A DNA stretch of 64,000 bases from Larus michahellis. Taxonomy: Eukaryota > Chordata > Aves > Charadriiformes > Laridae. Both the position numbers and the translations under genes were made by a program. The notes beneath the pieces are model-generated. The model had not been told where the DNA came from. It did no database searches and was given only the letters and a program-made list of their open reading frames with translations. This document shows, piece after piece, positions 36,738-49,563 of this stretch; position 1 is the stretch's first letter; each line of letters opens with the position of its first letter. Location of the stretch: NCBI RefSeq assembly GCF_964199755.1, contig NC_133898.1:104646847-104710846 (forward strand), given 5' to 3'.

Positions 36738-39234
36738 ATTGTTTATTGTTGATTAAGCTTAGTCAGTGTCCATCTCCGTCCTGGTCTAGCTGGCCTTAAA
36801 CAGGACTATTTCCTCTCACCCTCTGTAGTTTTCCACGACAACAAGTGTCAGCGGTAGAGCAAATTTGTTTTTCCAATTTTCCTTGCCATTTTTGAATATA
36901 TATATAGCCAGACTGAATGAATTTCCTATCTTTAGGTTTACCATGAATTTTACTCTAACTAAAATTAGAGCACTACAGCAAATGTGAGCTCGATATCATA
37001 ATAAATTGAAAGATGTGGACACCATGAAGGCCAAATTACCTTGTTTGGTATACAGAGTTTCAGTAAACGTGTAGAAATAAATCTTGAAAATTATGACATC
37101 TCTGTTGTACTTTTTTGTTACTTACTGTATTCTACAATTTATGCTGGCTCCAGTAAAGTACTTAAGAGGAATTGGCCTCGGTGAATTTCAGCATCTGTTT
37201 GAAGGTTAGCATATGCTGGAGGGCTTTGCTGAACTGGACGTCTTGCTTGTGTCTTGTGAGTTATCATGCTTTTATTATGCTTTCCAAGTTTCTCATGCTT
37301 GTCACCTTTGCTTTCACAGCTTAGATAATTTCTGCCTTAAAAATTCTCTTTACTTTTGATAAGTAGTGTAAAATTTCACGTTTCAAAGCAAAAAGTGTCC
37401 CATGGAAGCTGTGTACAGCAGGGAGGAGAAACACAGGATGAGAAGATCAATCAGAACCGTTGAGACAACAGGACAAAACTCAAGAAACTGTTTTCTTGTC
37501 TTTCGAGGTAAGGGGGCTTTTTACTACAAACTGGCTCGTTTCTTCAGTGTGCTGCCACCGTCATGTCGAAAAACCTCCAGTGTGGTCCATTTGAAGCTTA
37601 TTTGGAAATGTGCTAATTGTGCTCAGAGATGAGGACAGAGTTCCACAAACATGCAGAAACGAAGACATTGCACTACTAGGGATCCAGACCCCCACAGGAC
37701 TATTCTTTGTCAAGTTATGGATGCTTTCCATAAGAGGGATAGAAGATTACAAGCACATAGGATAGGCGCTTCAAACTGTTCCGTCCAAGTTTCTGCTACC
37801 CTGCACATGTCCACAGGATCCACAGGACATGAAGTTTAGCTGGCCTATGTTGTTAATGAGGGAAAAGCTGTTGACTTTAGGTTGTGAAACTTCAGCTTGA
37901 CATGTCAGTCTTGCAGGTATGGTCATGTTGTCAGTGAACGGATTACAGTGGTTTCTGAAAAAACAGTTTCTTCCTCAGCCACAGATGGGCAACTGAACTG
38001 TGGGATTGTGCTCTATGGGTTGGATTTAGCAGCCTGGGGTGTGACAGGAGCAGAAACGCTTGTTTTCTTGCTGACCTTCCCAGGAAGAGCATGATGGAAA
38101 CATTGACAGTAATACCCAAAGTCTTGAGTAACGTTACACGTGCACCTAAAATATATTCTTATAAATGCCTTAATAGCCTGAAAAGGTGTAGAGAAAAAAA
38201 AATAAATTAAATAAACAGCTTTGTTTAAAAATAACATATCAAAAAACAATTCTAGAAAGTTCAAAGGTTAAGCTGATATTCCACGCCAGACATATGCTAT
38301 TTTGTGCAATAGCTGAGGCCATTTATGTTCTTCAAACTATTTTGTATTAAAGTAATCTCTGTTACATAACACAGCCTTAAAGACATAACGATGGTCACCT
38401 TGCACTGATTTGCTGATTTAGTGGCATCTTGTTTAGCCAGTACTCTCTTCCTTTCCAGGCCTTTTTCCTTCTCCTTATTAAACTTTCTTTTTGTCCTTTA
38501 CAAAGTCCACTGATACACAAATTAAAGTACCATGAGGTAATTAAGTACATTTCTTTTTCTAAAAAAGCTGTTGATCCAAAGTCATCTTCAACGCTCATTC
38601 TAGGTAATAAATATTACAAATAAGCTGTACTTGTTTAAAAACTCTCCCATAAAGAGCTCAAGCTAGCAATTCTTCTTGAGAAAAAATCCAGTGGAAGCTG
38701 TACTGTTGAAAGTAATGCACATTTGAACCCCAAATAATCACAAAATCATAATATGATTTCATTTTATTCAGTGCTCTTGAAATTGCTAATTGGAGAAATT
38801 AGATTATAGGAATGAATCATGTGCTTACTGAATACAGCACATTTGTGAAACTAATTTCTCATTTATGCTTTATGCCTATTGTATAGAGAGTCCAGAGAGT
38901 TTGTGATTTTATTTTGGTTTTTTTTTAATAACCATGTATAGCTCTCTTAAACTGTGAGAGTCTCTTCGGAATATAAGCCTGTTTATTTTATTGTGCTCTG
39001 TTTAGTTATTCTAAAAAAAAGTTACAGACACATAATTGTAGCCATCTGTTGTGTTTTAAGTCCAATCTAGCCCAAAAGTCAAAAAAGTCATGGCAACAAC
39101 TTATAAAAACAATGGCAATAATATGAACTCACTATGGTTACTGGTGAACCTTTATTTCTCCCCTCAAATGAAGTAAGTTTCCTCAGAGAATTATTTTAAT
39201 GTTTGATTTATTTCTTTATTAAATTTGCCCACAG

Positions 39235-39306
39235 TACGACCAGCTTCTCTATCAAGATTGTCATATAGCTGTCTCCTTGATAGTAAATCTGTGTTTCTCC
39301 AAAAAG
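39235..39306 (+). other. exon-like 72-nt segment
   Basis: Acceptor TTTGCCCACAG, then 72 bases, then a consensus GTGAGT donor. One frame is open for all 24 codons (starts YDQLLYQDCH, ends LCFSKK), phase 0 in and out. The hydrophobic middle (IAVSLIVNL) is not diagnostic. Possible exon or pseudo-exon. Confidence 0.17.
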
Positions 39307-40942
39307 GTGAGTTCTGTTATTATACAAAACCAAGCTCTAAGGGAAATGCCAGTGCTTGCCATATATTACTCTAGCATAAACCAGCAAGCAGGATTAAGAT
39401 TGTTTAAGAAAATTTATTAGTGGGGTTGAATAATATTTATCATATAGTGTATTTAACCCCTACTCTGACAGATTTAAAATTCATTATTTATAGATTTTAG
39501 ATATTTAATGTATTTTGTTTAATAATTCACTGAGATATTTAGTAAATAGTTTTTTCAATGAATTTCATCAAAATGTCAGTGACTTTTATGAGAGAGTGTT
39601 AATTTTCAGTATGATCCTGTCTTCTTGACGTATCCAGTTTGTAAGTGTACCACAGTTATTTTGACAAAGAGCGATGCATTGCATATACATAGATACTTGT
39701 ACTGTGAGCAATAAATGGCACACATGTGTTGAAAATGACCTTTAGATGTGTTGGATAGAGTCGGAGAGATGGATGCTTTCTGCTACTGCAGATTGTTGAC
39801 ATGCTATATTTCATGGGTTCCCTTTTCTATGTATTTATGGAAGAATCACGTGATAGAAATCCATGCACAACCATTTTTATGTAGTCATTTACACACCTAC
39901 CTCCTTTTTTAACAGAAAAGCTGAATATTGTTTGGGGAGCAGTGCTGTCCTTTTAGGAGAATGACAGAGCACAGGAGCCCAGGGGCTTGTAACTCCTTGA
40001 GGAATGTGAGGGTGCCCAAGGCATGAAATGTATTCTGGCTGGGGCTGGGACCATTTCTCCCTTTTGAGTATGAAAAGCCTAGCCTTCCGATGGTCACAAT
40101 TTGGAGGCTCAGGCAGTGCTTGCCAGTAGGCAGGATGGATAAGACCCCAGGCCACCTCCAGACAGATGGTGGTCCAGTGACAGAAACCACCTTTCCTCCA
40201 GGTGATCGAGCAGTGGGCGTTGCTATCTGCCCTACAAAACTCCCTAATAGTCACCAACAGGGAACCGGGTTGTTCCTGTCAAACCAAATTGGGCACTGTA
40301 ACGGTGAAGCGAAGAGGAAAAATGAGAGATCAGTTTCCAGTGGTTTAAGCCACCTCCATGGGAAATAAGAGGAGACGTAAGTCATGTTTGTAGATGGTTT
40401 TATTTAGCTAGTAATAATGTAAATAAAGCAGCAGGTATTTCATAATACTGTAAACGGGAGGTGAAACAAGAACTGTAAATTATGGTGTACGTACAAACTT
40501 CATTCACGAGTATAAATGTCATGTAAAAGCCAACTGCTATTTTTTTCACTTCCCATTTACTGAGTTAATTAAGCTCGTGGGTGGATGTCTTTGCTTTTAC
40601 TCCTGGTTCTTTTGATAAGTATGTCTACTGAGCATGGGAGTGAATGCACTCTCATTAGTACCTGCCTCATACTACCATTAAAAGTGATGGAGGGGACTTG
40701 CTTTTACAGGCTATTGCTAACTTTCCTTTTTCAAGAGTGTACAAACAATATCGTAACCGAAAGATGACATATTTACAGAGTGATAGTAACCACAAATCTT
40801 TGGGCCAAAATATTAACTGTGACTTTTTTTTTTTTTTCTCCTGAGAAACTTACACTGAACAATTATTTACGCTGTTAGACTTTCCCTGTATTTTCTTGAG
40901 TTACAAAGAAAAACTTTCTATACAACATCATCTCTCATTTAG

Positions 40943-41030
40943 GAGTCCTTGGACACCCTCCTCCTTTTTGATCTCATACGTTCGCTTTTATCAGACTCCT
41001 GATTCTCTCCCATTTGAAGTAATTGTCCAG
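40943..41030 (+). other. exon-like 88-nt segment
   Basis: Acceptor-like CTCTCATTTAG and donor CAG/GTATTT enclose 88 bases with one frame open for 29 codons after a leading G (SPWTPSSFLISY... to ...LPFEVIVQ). Entry phase 2 and exit phase 0. Compatible in phase with the donor at 24315 but not with the phase-0 exit of the 39235 segment, so they are not simply consecutive exons. Confidence 0.14.
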
Positions 41031-42104
41031 GTATTTATCATTATTTCTTGTTTGTGTATGCGTTTGTGTGACTGGAACTGTCTGTAGCCACTGTCTTTTC
41101 ATTCTTAATGCCTGAAGTTATCTGGTATCTCTTACCTTTTATCAAGCAACACAGTAACTAAAAATCAACTAAAAATCAAAATTTTATATCATCCATACAA
41201 AGCGCTCATTTCTTTACTACTTGACCTTAGCAATCTTTCTCAGGCTTCTTGTATAATTTCATTAGAAGCAGGTAAAATTGTAAAAGTAGGGCATGCCTGT
41301 GGTTCAGAAGGCAAACGGTGTGTGTGGCTGCGAAAAAGAACCTGTGCCAGACCGGAGTCCGGTCCCTGGCACTGTGGGTCACCTCACGTGGTCATCGCCC
41401 ACACGCAGCTGGGACTGCGTCATGCGACTGCCAAGAGGTGCTGATTTTTTGGGTACTGTGTCATCCACAGCAAGCCAGTGAAATAGTTTTAAAGAAGGGA
41501 AAGACCTTAGGACATTCTCATTATGCGGCTCAGGAAGCTAAAATACTGATGGCGCTCATTTAAATGCAAGTGGGATGGTTTGAGATGAGTTAAAAACAAG
41601 GTTATTTTTTAAAAAATTAGTACTCCTGAAGATCAGAGATTTAAGCTTCTAATCAGAGATCTCATCTGTTAAGCAGGTGGTTCTACAAGCCATTTGAATA
41701 GTATTAACAGGATCAAAATACCCCAGTTGTGTGTTGCAGTGTTTGGAATGTCACTTCGCTCTAAACCTCTCTCTCCCGTTTCATGTCTTTCAGTCTCTGG
41801 TTAATATTAATCTGGGCTAAAGGTGCAAACATTCTGGGTGTGATGCAACAAGGCATAAAAGCGTGTTCATAATTTGAAGTATTTGAGTCATCCTTTTAAC
41901 TGATAAGCATATGATTAAGTGCTCTGCTGGAACGGGGCCAGAAGTACATTTTACGGCTAGCTACAATGTTTGCTCGCGTGCTATAACACACACCATTAAA
42001 TCTGCCTCCAGCCCTACGCAGGATGGAGCTGGTACATCGTGGTCCGGATTGTTATCACATTAAACAGCCGGACAGTGTTCCAGCCATCCTCCAGTGCCAC
42101 ACAC

Positions 42105-42127
42105 AAAAAAAAAAAAAAAAAAAAAAA
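42105..42127. repeat. A23 homopolymer
   Basis: Twenty-three A after a short CACAC stretch. No gene retrocopy was recognised on the left side. Confidence 0.92.
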
Positions 42128-42179
42128 TGATAGGAATCATGATCTGTGAGTGAATAAAGAAAGCAGGAAAGCAGGCCAA

Positions 42180-42245
42180 TTTCCACAGTTCGCATGAAGG
42201 GAAAATCTCCCACTGACTTAATTAGGTGCACTGCCTGACTAAAGT
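42180..42245. mobile_element. ancient amniote interspersed repeat fragment
   Basis: Contains 'cccactgacttaattagg' and 'tctgcatgatttggcc', decayed forms of the 'cccattgacttcaatgg' and 'ctgcaggatttggcc' strings typical of an old repeat family shared by reptiles and birds. Class and ends cannot be fixed by eye. Confidence 0.35.
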
Positions 42246-44107
42246 CTGCATGATTTGGCCAACGTTTCGTATCATTCCAGTGTTATGACAGAAGTCACCA
42301 GAAGAATTCCAGCTGAGAAGTAGTCATGCTCCACACTTCATTCGGAGAACAAATGGAGGAGGACCGGACAACCTGCACACGGATTGACAATGGCTAATGA
42401 TAACACATAATCCTATTGCTCAGCTCCTGTTGAGCTCTCGGGTTTAACGACCCTTCTATTTACACGATGACATGAGACAGAAAAGGTTTCCTACCAGGTA
42501 AATAAAATGAAGCTTTTGTTCTTAGCTCTTGTGCATTTTGCCTAGGAAGTTCTATTTTGATAAATCCTGTAAAAATAGTATTTTATTTCCAGTAGAAACC
42601 CTTCATCTTTTATTCTACTTACTATATTTTTTCTGTCATTGATTTGTGGTGGCAGAGATTTAATTTCATTAGTTTTCTATTATCATTCTTGTGAGGCTGG
42701 TACTGAATTCTGGTTTCTAGAAATCAGCCCCCATAGTATTTTTGGTTATTTCTCTTTTCTTCTTGAATAGCTCTAATCTTGACAATAACTCAAGTTCACA
42801 TTACCAGATGCTTTAAGAGGAAGAGATCTTGGTTTTGAAGGACTTCTGTATCTGTAGCTGTCCTCCTCTTAACTGTAGAAGACAGAATTATCCTCTTTTA
42901 TTTGCTTTTTCTGTCACACCTTCTTTTTTGTAAATATTATTTCTGAAATACATCTTCCTTTTCACATTTTTTGCTGTTTTTAAAAGGCCTTATTAACTTC
43001 CCTTCTATAGCACAAAATAACAAAGTGCTGCAGTCAAATACGTACTCCTAAGAGATGGACTCCACTGGTTTCTCCTTTCACCTTTGTAGTCATCCTTTTC
43101 TGGGAATTAGAAAAAGGCCCCCAAGCCCCCCCAAACATATGGAATTGATAAACATGATGTCAAGGCAATCAGTCTAGTCAGTTTGGATAAAGGAGTCAGA
43201 TGATGGGGCTGGTGTTTTCTTTCTTCTTCATTGTCACACACAGTCTGTTTTTTGGTCCCTCTCATTTCCTGCGTGATGAAATATTGCTTGAGCCATATTT
43301 GGAGGATCAGATAAAGAGGTGTTTTAGCATATAGCCAAGCAGACAAAAATTATGGAACTGAACCTACAGTAGCACTAAGTGCAATAATTCTTCGTTATCC
43401 CTGCTTCCTTGCTCTCACCTTCACAACCCTGCTCAAGCGGTGCTGGGTCCTTCTCCCCCTGGACAACCCGGCCAAGGGTGCTCCTTCCCTCACATTGCAT
43501 CAGGTGATTGAAACTTGCTTGAAATCTCACCTTACAAGTTTCCCTCTTTCTCATGATAAAAAGCAGAGTGCAAGTCAGCATCCAGAAAATGATCCACTGC
43601 CACATCAATTGGATTTTGCTGTTCCTAGGGACCTTACTGGACCTTGGCTAGATGTGGGCATTCTAGGGTCAGACTCCAGTCTTTCCAGTCATGCCATACC
43701 TTATTGCTTGTTTGTCAGTTTTTCTGCCTGAGCATTATCACTGAAGCATATTTTCCAACCTTTTTTCCTCACACAGTTGAAATCAATGCCACCTAATAAA
43801 TAGCTGGCGAAGAGTGATATTTGAGATATTTGAAACCTCAAACATAGATATTTGAGAAAGGCCTGTGATATAATTCCCATGCATTTTCTATGAATTTTCT
43901 TACTGTGCATTTGTCCCTTAAATTTCTCTTCGCTTTGCAATTTCTCCAAGGACGCAAAATAATAAGAAATACTGTATTTCCATTTTCATTCAGCTGTTTG
44001 GCCATAATTATAAGTCTTCAGTAATGTAATACTGATAGCTGTTTCAGGACCCAAAAGAAGACAATGCCGTTATTTTCTTGCTATTTTTTTTTTCCCAAAC
44101 CATGTAG

Positions 44108-44235
44108 TGGTAGATTATTTCTTACGCTCCTCTCCCTGTGCTCCACTTGGAAGATCCGAAGGAAGCAAAGACTTGTTGAAGGTCCTCTTGGCAGGAGGCA
44201 AACTTCTGGAGGAGGAAGCAGGGAGAGATCTGCTG
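44108..44235 (+). other. exon-like 128-nt segment
   Basis: A long T tract with CCATGTAG acceptor and a CTG/GTAAGG donor enclose 128 bases. Two frames are open throughout: one reads VDYFLRSSPCAP... to ...EEEAGRDLL, the other GRLFLTLLSLCS.... Two open frames in a GC-richer stretch argue for compositional openness over coding. Confidence 0.12.
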
Positions 44236-45639
44236 GTAAGGCTGACTCCTTTATCTCTTTTCTTAGACTGGGAGTGCGTTGGAGAAAAGAAAGGAAGTGA
44301 CATAATTGACTTTGATAATCTCTCTTGTTGGTAGGTAGTCCTGGGGGAAAATGAGTGAATAGCGTTTGTTAGAACAGCAACGTTCCGAGGCCAAGCAGAG
44401 AGAAAGAAAGGGGATGTGAGCAATGCTTTCAGCTGAGTCTTTGCTGTACCCAGTGCCTGTCAGGCACAGAAAAAAAAGGAATAATAATTTTAGAAACATA
44501 TTCTTTTAGTCCTGGACTGCTTCAATTCCTTATTTTTTTTCAGTTAAAAATGTGAAGTGTTTCTATCAATCTAATTTGTCTATGTGCCTGTGTGGTAGTA
44601 CTACTACAGCACGTTAAATTACACATGTGCTGGTGTCACCTACTTAAGTTTGTACATATCAAGGTCCTTCTCTGAATACCTAATTACTACCACAGTTTTC
44701 CTGTCAAAATTAGATACCCAACGCTTGTGGACCGTACATGTAAAGAGCTGATTCTGTTTGTTGCTGTTGGCTACAGGAGGACACACGCTCCAGCAACAGG
44801 AAGAACAACTGAAAAGAAATCAAGAAACAAAAGCAAAGCCTGAAAACTGACTTGTAGCAGCAACTGCTGTGGAGGGAAAGGATGAGGGCATGGTGTGTGA
44901 GGGGAGCATGGCCCATAGTGGTGATGACAGCCGGTGGTGCCAGGAGGTGCAGCATCCCAAGTGGCATCACCCTGCTGCCTGCCTGGCCTTAACCCCGCTG
45001 TCGGTGAACAGCTAAGGTTCCTGGGGCTGCTGCATCCTGTGGTTTTTACTGCAGCCACATATAACAAAAGGAGCTTGTATGCAAGTAATAAACTTGGCTC
45101 GGTGTCCAGGAGCTGAAATTCTCTGTAGCGTCTCAGCAGAGATGCCACACGGCAAGTGGCTGCAGTGATGTCCTTGTCAGGGCAGCATAGGGAAGGTCCA
45201 TGCATTTAGGGAAGTTCCACGCATTTTGTAAGAGTCAGTAGGACCTGCCTAGGGCATCAGGAGAGCATAGCCAAAGAACATCTTTCCTTACGGAAGACAT
45301 GCATGGTACAGATTAAGGCTGAAAACACAGATATTGTAGTATTACACTTCTCAAAGACCTAAACTGTAAACCTTCCTGGTCACAGATGAGAAGAACAAAA
45401 ATCTCCAATAAAAAATATAGAACAACTGAAGTCACCAAAAGACAGTTAATAATGACCTATAAAATGCATGCAATCTTCCAGTCAACAATATAAAATTTAT
45501 TTAAAATATTTAACCAAGAAAGACTACTAGAGGCAAGAGTCTCTTTTACAAGGGTGTCCTGGCAAGAGGGGCGGCATAACAGTCAATTATTACAAACAAA
45601 ATCCAGGTTTCTTAATTAAAATACAAAATACTGGCTCTG

Positions 45640-45800
45640 CTGCGTAGCCTGTAATAAGTTATGTCTTGAGAAGACTGTAATTATGCTGGCGCCTGCTAGT
45701 GCCGCCATAGTTAAGTCTGTCACCATTTCCATTATAAACTCCATTTTTAAGCAATTTATAATGTAGCCATAAAAAATAATTTTAGATTGAAACTTGGCAA
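45640..45800. other. possible conserved noncoding element
   Basis: Dense, low-repeat AT-rich block with 'gtaattatgctggcg', homeodomain-type TAATTA cores and a long non-simple A/T stretch (ATTTATAATGTAGCC). No coding frame. Its texture resembles deeply conserved vertebrate enhancers, but conservation cannot be seen from one sequence. Confidence 0.2.
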
Positions 45801-45829
45801 AGAAATTCTTAGATGAAAAGTTTTGTTTC

Positions 45830-45850
45830 TTTTTTTTTTTTTTTTTTTTT
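45830..45850. repeat. T21 homopolymer
   Basis: Twenty-one T. If it is a retroposon tail, the element would be on the - strand to its right, but no such element was recognised. Confidence 0.9.
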
Positions 45851-48800
45851 AATACAAATAATCTGTTTGGTCATCTTTACGCTTTTTAGGAGAGCACTAA
45901 ACAAGCCAGAAGTTTTATGGTTTTGAAGCTTTCTGGCCATCTTGTAGTATAAACATATTTTCTTTTTTCATCTGCATCAAGAGGATCCTTCATTGCTTGG
46001 AAGCAGAGGATTTTAGTTCTTTGAAGGTCCATAAATACAGGAAAACAAACTTCATGATTCTTTACAGAAATAGTGAAGAATGATTAACTTTGAATTACAA
46101 TGAAGAAATGAGAACAAATAGAAATTAGTTAACTTTGGGCTTCAGAATAAATCATTGCAAGATGTTTCTGCCATGAGACTGACCTCAGCTTTCCAGCCCC
46201 CTTCTCATGCCAGAGGAAGATGTGGCCAGAGCCGGAGGCAACAGCATCTCAAAGGTTTCGGGTGGACAACAAGGCTGAGGCTGAAGCTTTCCCAGCAGCC
46301 CATTGCGTCTGCTGCTTCTAGCGATGCTCACAGGAGAATAAGGAATATATGTCTGAAAGTCATAGGAATTTCTCATTACTTTGTCCCGGTGCACATTTTA
46401 TCACCAAAGGGTGATAAAGAGGAGAAAATGAGCGCAGAAAATATTGGGCATCTGCTCTGAGAAATGGCCATGAGAAAGTACACCTGTGTGCTTGGGCTGT
46501 GTGGAAGTAAGCTGTACCTGTTGAGCACTGTTGATATAACGACTGACTAAACTAAAGAAGTTCCCCATGTATCATCCTAATCTAAACTATGAATGAACAA
46601 AATCCAGTTTATTTTTATGATCTAATTCCGGGTTTCTAGAGAGACAGATATATTTTTTGATGAGCAGCACTGAACAACAAATAGTAAAACCTATGAAAAT
46701 ATCATTGTGAATCCACTTCCCAAAGGAAAAGACTGCTCTGCAGTCCCAGTCTGCACCTGTAACTGTCTTGTAATTTACATGGCTTAACTAGAATTCCTCC
46801 AGGAAGTACCATTTGTTCCAAATTAAAGGTTTGAATGCTAAAGAAGGAGCACTGAAGGTAGTAAAGCTGAAGAGGCAGAAATGAACGTGTCTCTACTGTG
46901 TTCAGATTACAGTGCAGTTTTGGATGCAAAGGTTGCGATGTAAACCATGCTCCTCTTGCCTAAGCCTGGTTCACAAGGGACATGGATTACTCTATTTAAC
47001 ATTATACAGATCCTGCTTTCAGACCTGTGGCTACATAAGGGAAAGTTTAGCAGCTGAAGTGATCTTTCAACTTCAATGTACAGATTTTAGTGCAAAGTAG
47101 GTATATACCTTCTCCAGTATTTCAGTTTTTCTCAACCACTGTACCAAAGCTCTGAGGAAAGCAACTGGGTTTTCTAGGCCAGCAGCATAAACTGGCTTTT
47201 TGCTTTACTCCCTTGCTTTGCCAGCTTAAGAAATTCTGGCTTGAATGGACTGTTGCAGTAAATTTTGGCAACGATTCACAATGGTTGATTAAATAAATTT
47301 CATCAGCTGTGACCAATTGTAATCATTTTGCAAGACAAAGGCATGACATGCTAGAAGGGAGACAGTAAAGAAATTAATATTTTCTTTTAAAGACTTTTCT
47401 TGACTTGTGTTATGGCCATTGCCACCATGCTACCGCGTGTTGGCTAATTTAATAGACCCAGCCCTGAAGAGTTTAAATGGTTTCCGTGATGTGTCCACAC
47501 ACTTGCCTGTCCCAGTGCAGCTTGGTTGCTACCTTGTTTCGGTTTCTGATGATGATGATTTAGTACAAACATACAGGATACGAAAAAAGTCCTTCTGACA
47601 GCTAGTATGGAAACAGTGCCAGCAAAACACCCTTTGCTAATATTACTGCACAATTTGCAAAAGCCCTGGTGCCGTACTGCTGCTTTTTGGCTGACTCTGA
47701 CGTTGTCTATTTTCCTGAAAAAGCCGTTGTGGTGAAGACCTTACAGCATTTTGTAGCTGGGTTGCTGCCAGTTCCTCACTGGCTCTGGGCTGCCTCCCCG
47801 ATGGATCACCGCGCCTGAAAAAGTCCACGTAGAAAGACCAGTCAGCACACACCGAAGATTTTAGGGTGCGCATAGTCTAGCAATGGTCCCAAGCACATCT
47901 TTTTCTTTCGCAATCCTCCTCCAACGGCAAGAGACGACTGGTCTCTCAAGGACTGCGTGATTCATGGTAGTGCTCACTTAATTGAAAGTACTAGAGCAGC
48001 AGCTCCTCTTTTACTGCCTGAGAGGCCAGCTGATCTCTTACAAAAGAGGAAACATTGCTAAACAAAGGAAGTCATTTTAAAAGAAGAAAATAACATCTGT
48101 CTACAGATATGTGGGGAGGGAAAGAAGAAATGTGAAAATGGGGATGGTGGGGGAAAAAGGTTTAAAGTTTAAAAAGCTGAAAAGAAAGTCCATGTGGGAC
48201 CAGCGGCAGCAAATCCAAGTGGTAGACTAAATGTACAGAGATGTAATGGGAGGAAGTACAGGAAAGACAGGCAGAATGTGTATAAAACAAAGCACAGGAA
48301 AAAGGTATAAACCCACCAAAACTAATATACAGAGCCTGAGAGACTGCTGCATCATCCAGTTGCCAGTAGAGGTGCTAAAGCCACGGCTATAGAACGTAGT
48401 AGCAAAATGCTCAAGGGAAGAAATACATCCTATATTTAGATAGGTAGAGTATTTCGCGACATGAATAGTGCAATACACTACTTAGAAGGTATCCGTTTAG
48501 GAATGAATTTCTGTACATATCTGTAGTTGAAAACAGAAAAGCAGCCAGCAAGAGGCAGAAGAGGTTCCCTGAAAAAGCACTGGGGCCAGTCCGGGAACAT
48601 CACAAAATGTTTATGGCCGTGCTGCGGGCAGAGAACAATGAGACTAGCAGGTACCAGTCTGCAGCTGGGGCACAATAAAACCCTTTCTACAAGCTGAGCC
48701 AAGAATAATCTTCTTTAAAAGTGCTATGCTTTGCTACTTACAAAAGTTTCTCTTGTCCAAGTGTTTTGTGTTTGCCTCAGTGCAATTCCTTTTTCCTTTC

Positions 48801-49520
48801 TTTCCTTTTTTTTTTTTTTAAACTAATTAGAGGCTTATTGTAAACCAAAGGGGATTTCTGGGAGCTCTTTGGGTTTCTAAATTATGCAAATGACAGCACT
48901 CTGATGTTGGATCATACTATTAATTGTATATTTTGTGGTTCACATATTCTGAAGAGTATGTGTGAAACAAGCTTTTCTTTTTTTTTTTTTCCCCAGTCCT
49001 TGAACACAGTAAGTTAAAAAAAAGTCTTTAGGCAGATTACAAAATAATTTTCCTCCATTTTCTTAATGTTGAAGAATAGTATATTTTTAATGCTACAGAC
49101 TATTCTGTGCTGATAGCTTTACAACATTGTGCGTGCACTATGAATAGAACAAACTTCACAGATGATTATACTTAAAGCTGGAGGTCTTTCTGTAAATTTT
49201 AAACAAAGTGTTCTATTAAATGGCACCTATAAAATGCTTGATGACTTACCTCCTAGGCTGATTTGTGATTTTGATGGAGCTTTTGAAATCCTGGATGAAA
49301 AACTCCTTTGCTACAGGAAACTGATTGGTAACTGAATAAATTGCACTATAATCTAAGTATTGAACAGTTCTACATAGCAAGTATTATTTTGCAATGCATT
49401 CCTCTGCCTGCAGCATAAAATAGAAGTACTCTATAGAATGCTTAATGATCCCCAGGAATACGTGTAAAGAGTATAGATGTCGGGTGGTTATCCTGAAATT
49501 CCCCTGTGGCTGAGGAGCAC

Positions 49521-49563
49521 AGCTATCTTTGTGGTTCAGGACAGCTATCTTTCTGTCCTGATA
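49521..49563. repeat. short tandem duplication, ~22-bp unit
   Basis: ACAGCTATCTTTGTGGTTCAGG is followed directly by ACAGCTATCTTTCTGTCCTG: two imperfect copies sharing the first 12 bases. Confidence 0.7.

Larger units (their letters stand above)
32258..42104. other. intergenic, no gene recognised
   Basis: About 9.8 kb, mostly AT-rich. GC-richer patches at about 33530-33840, 39930-40370 and 41290-41480 carry overlapping ORFs on both strands but no recognisable products. Contains (AT)n at 33921, a direct repeat at 35103, and exon-like segments at 39235 and 40943. No COL21A1 or other known exon was found. Confidence 0.5.

Noticed and set aside
37402..37505. Exon-like stretch before a GTAAGG donor at 37506 (EEKHRMRRSIRTVETT frame)
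   Set aside because: The acceptor (GTGTACAGCAG) lacks a polypyrimidine tract and the frame looks random.
41290..41480. GC-richer stretch considered as a tRNA or small RNA gene
   Set aside because: No cloverleaf, A/B boxes or terminator T-run could be found.
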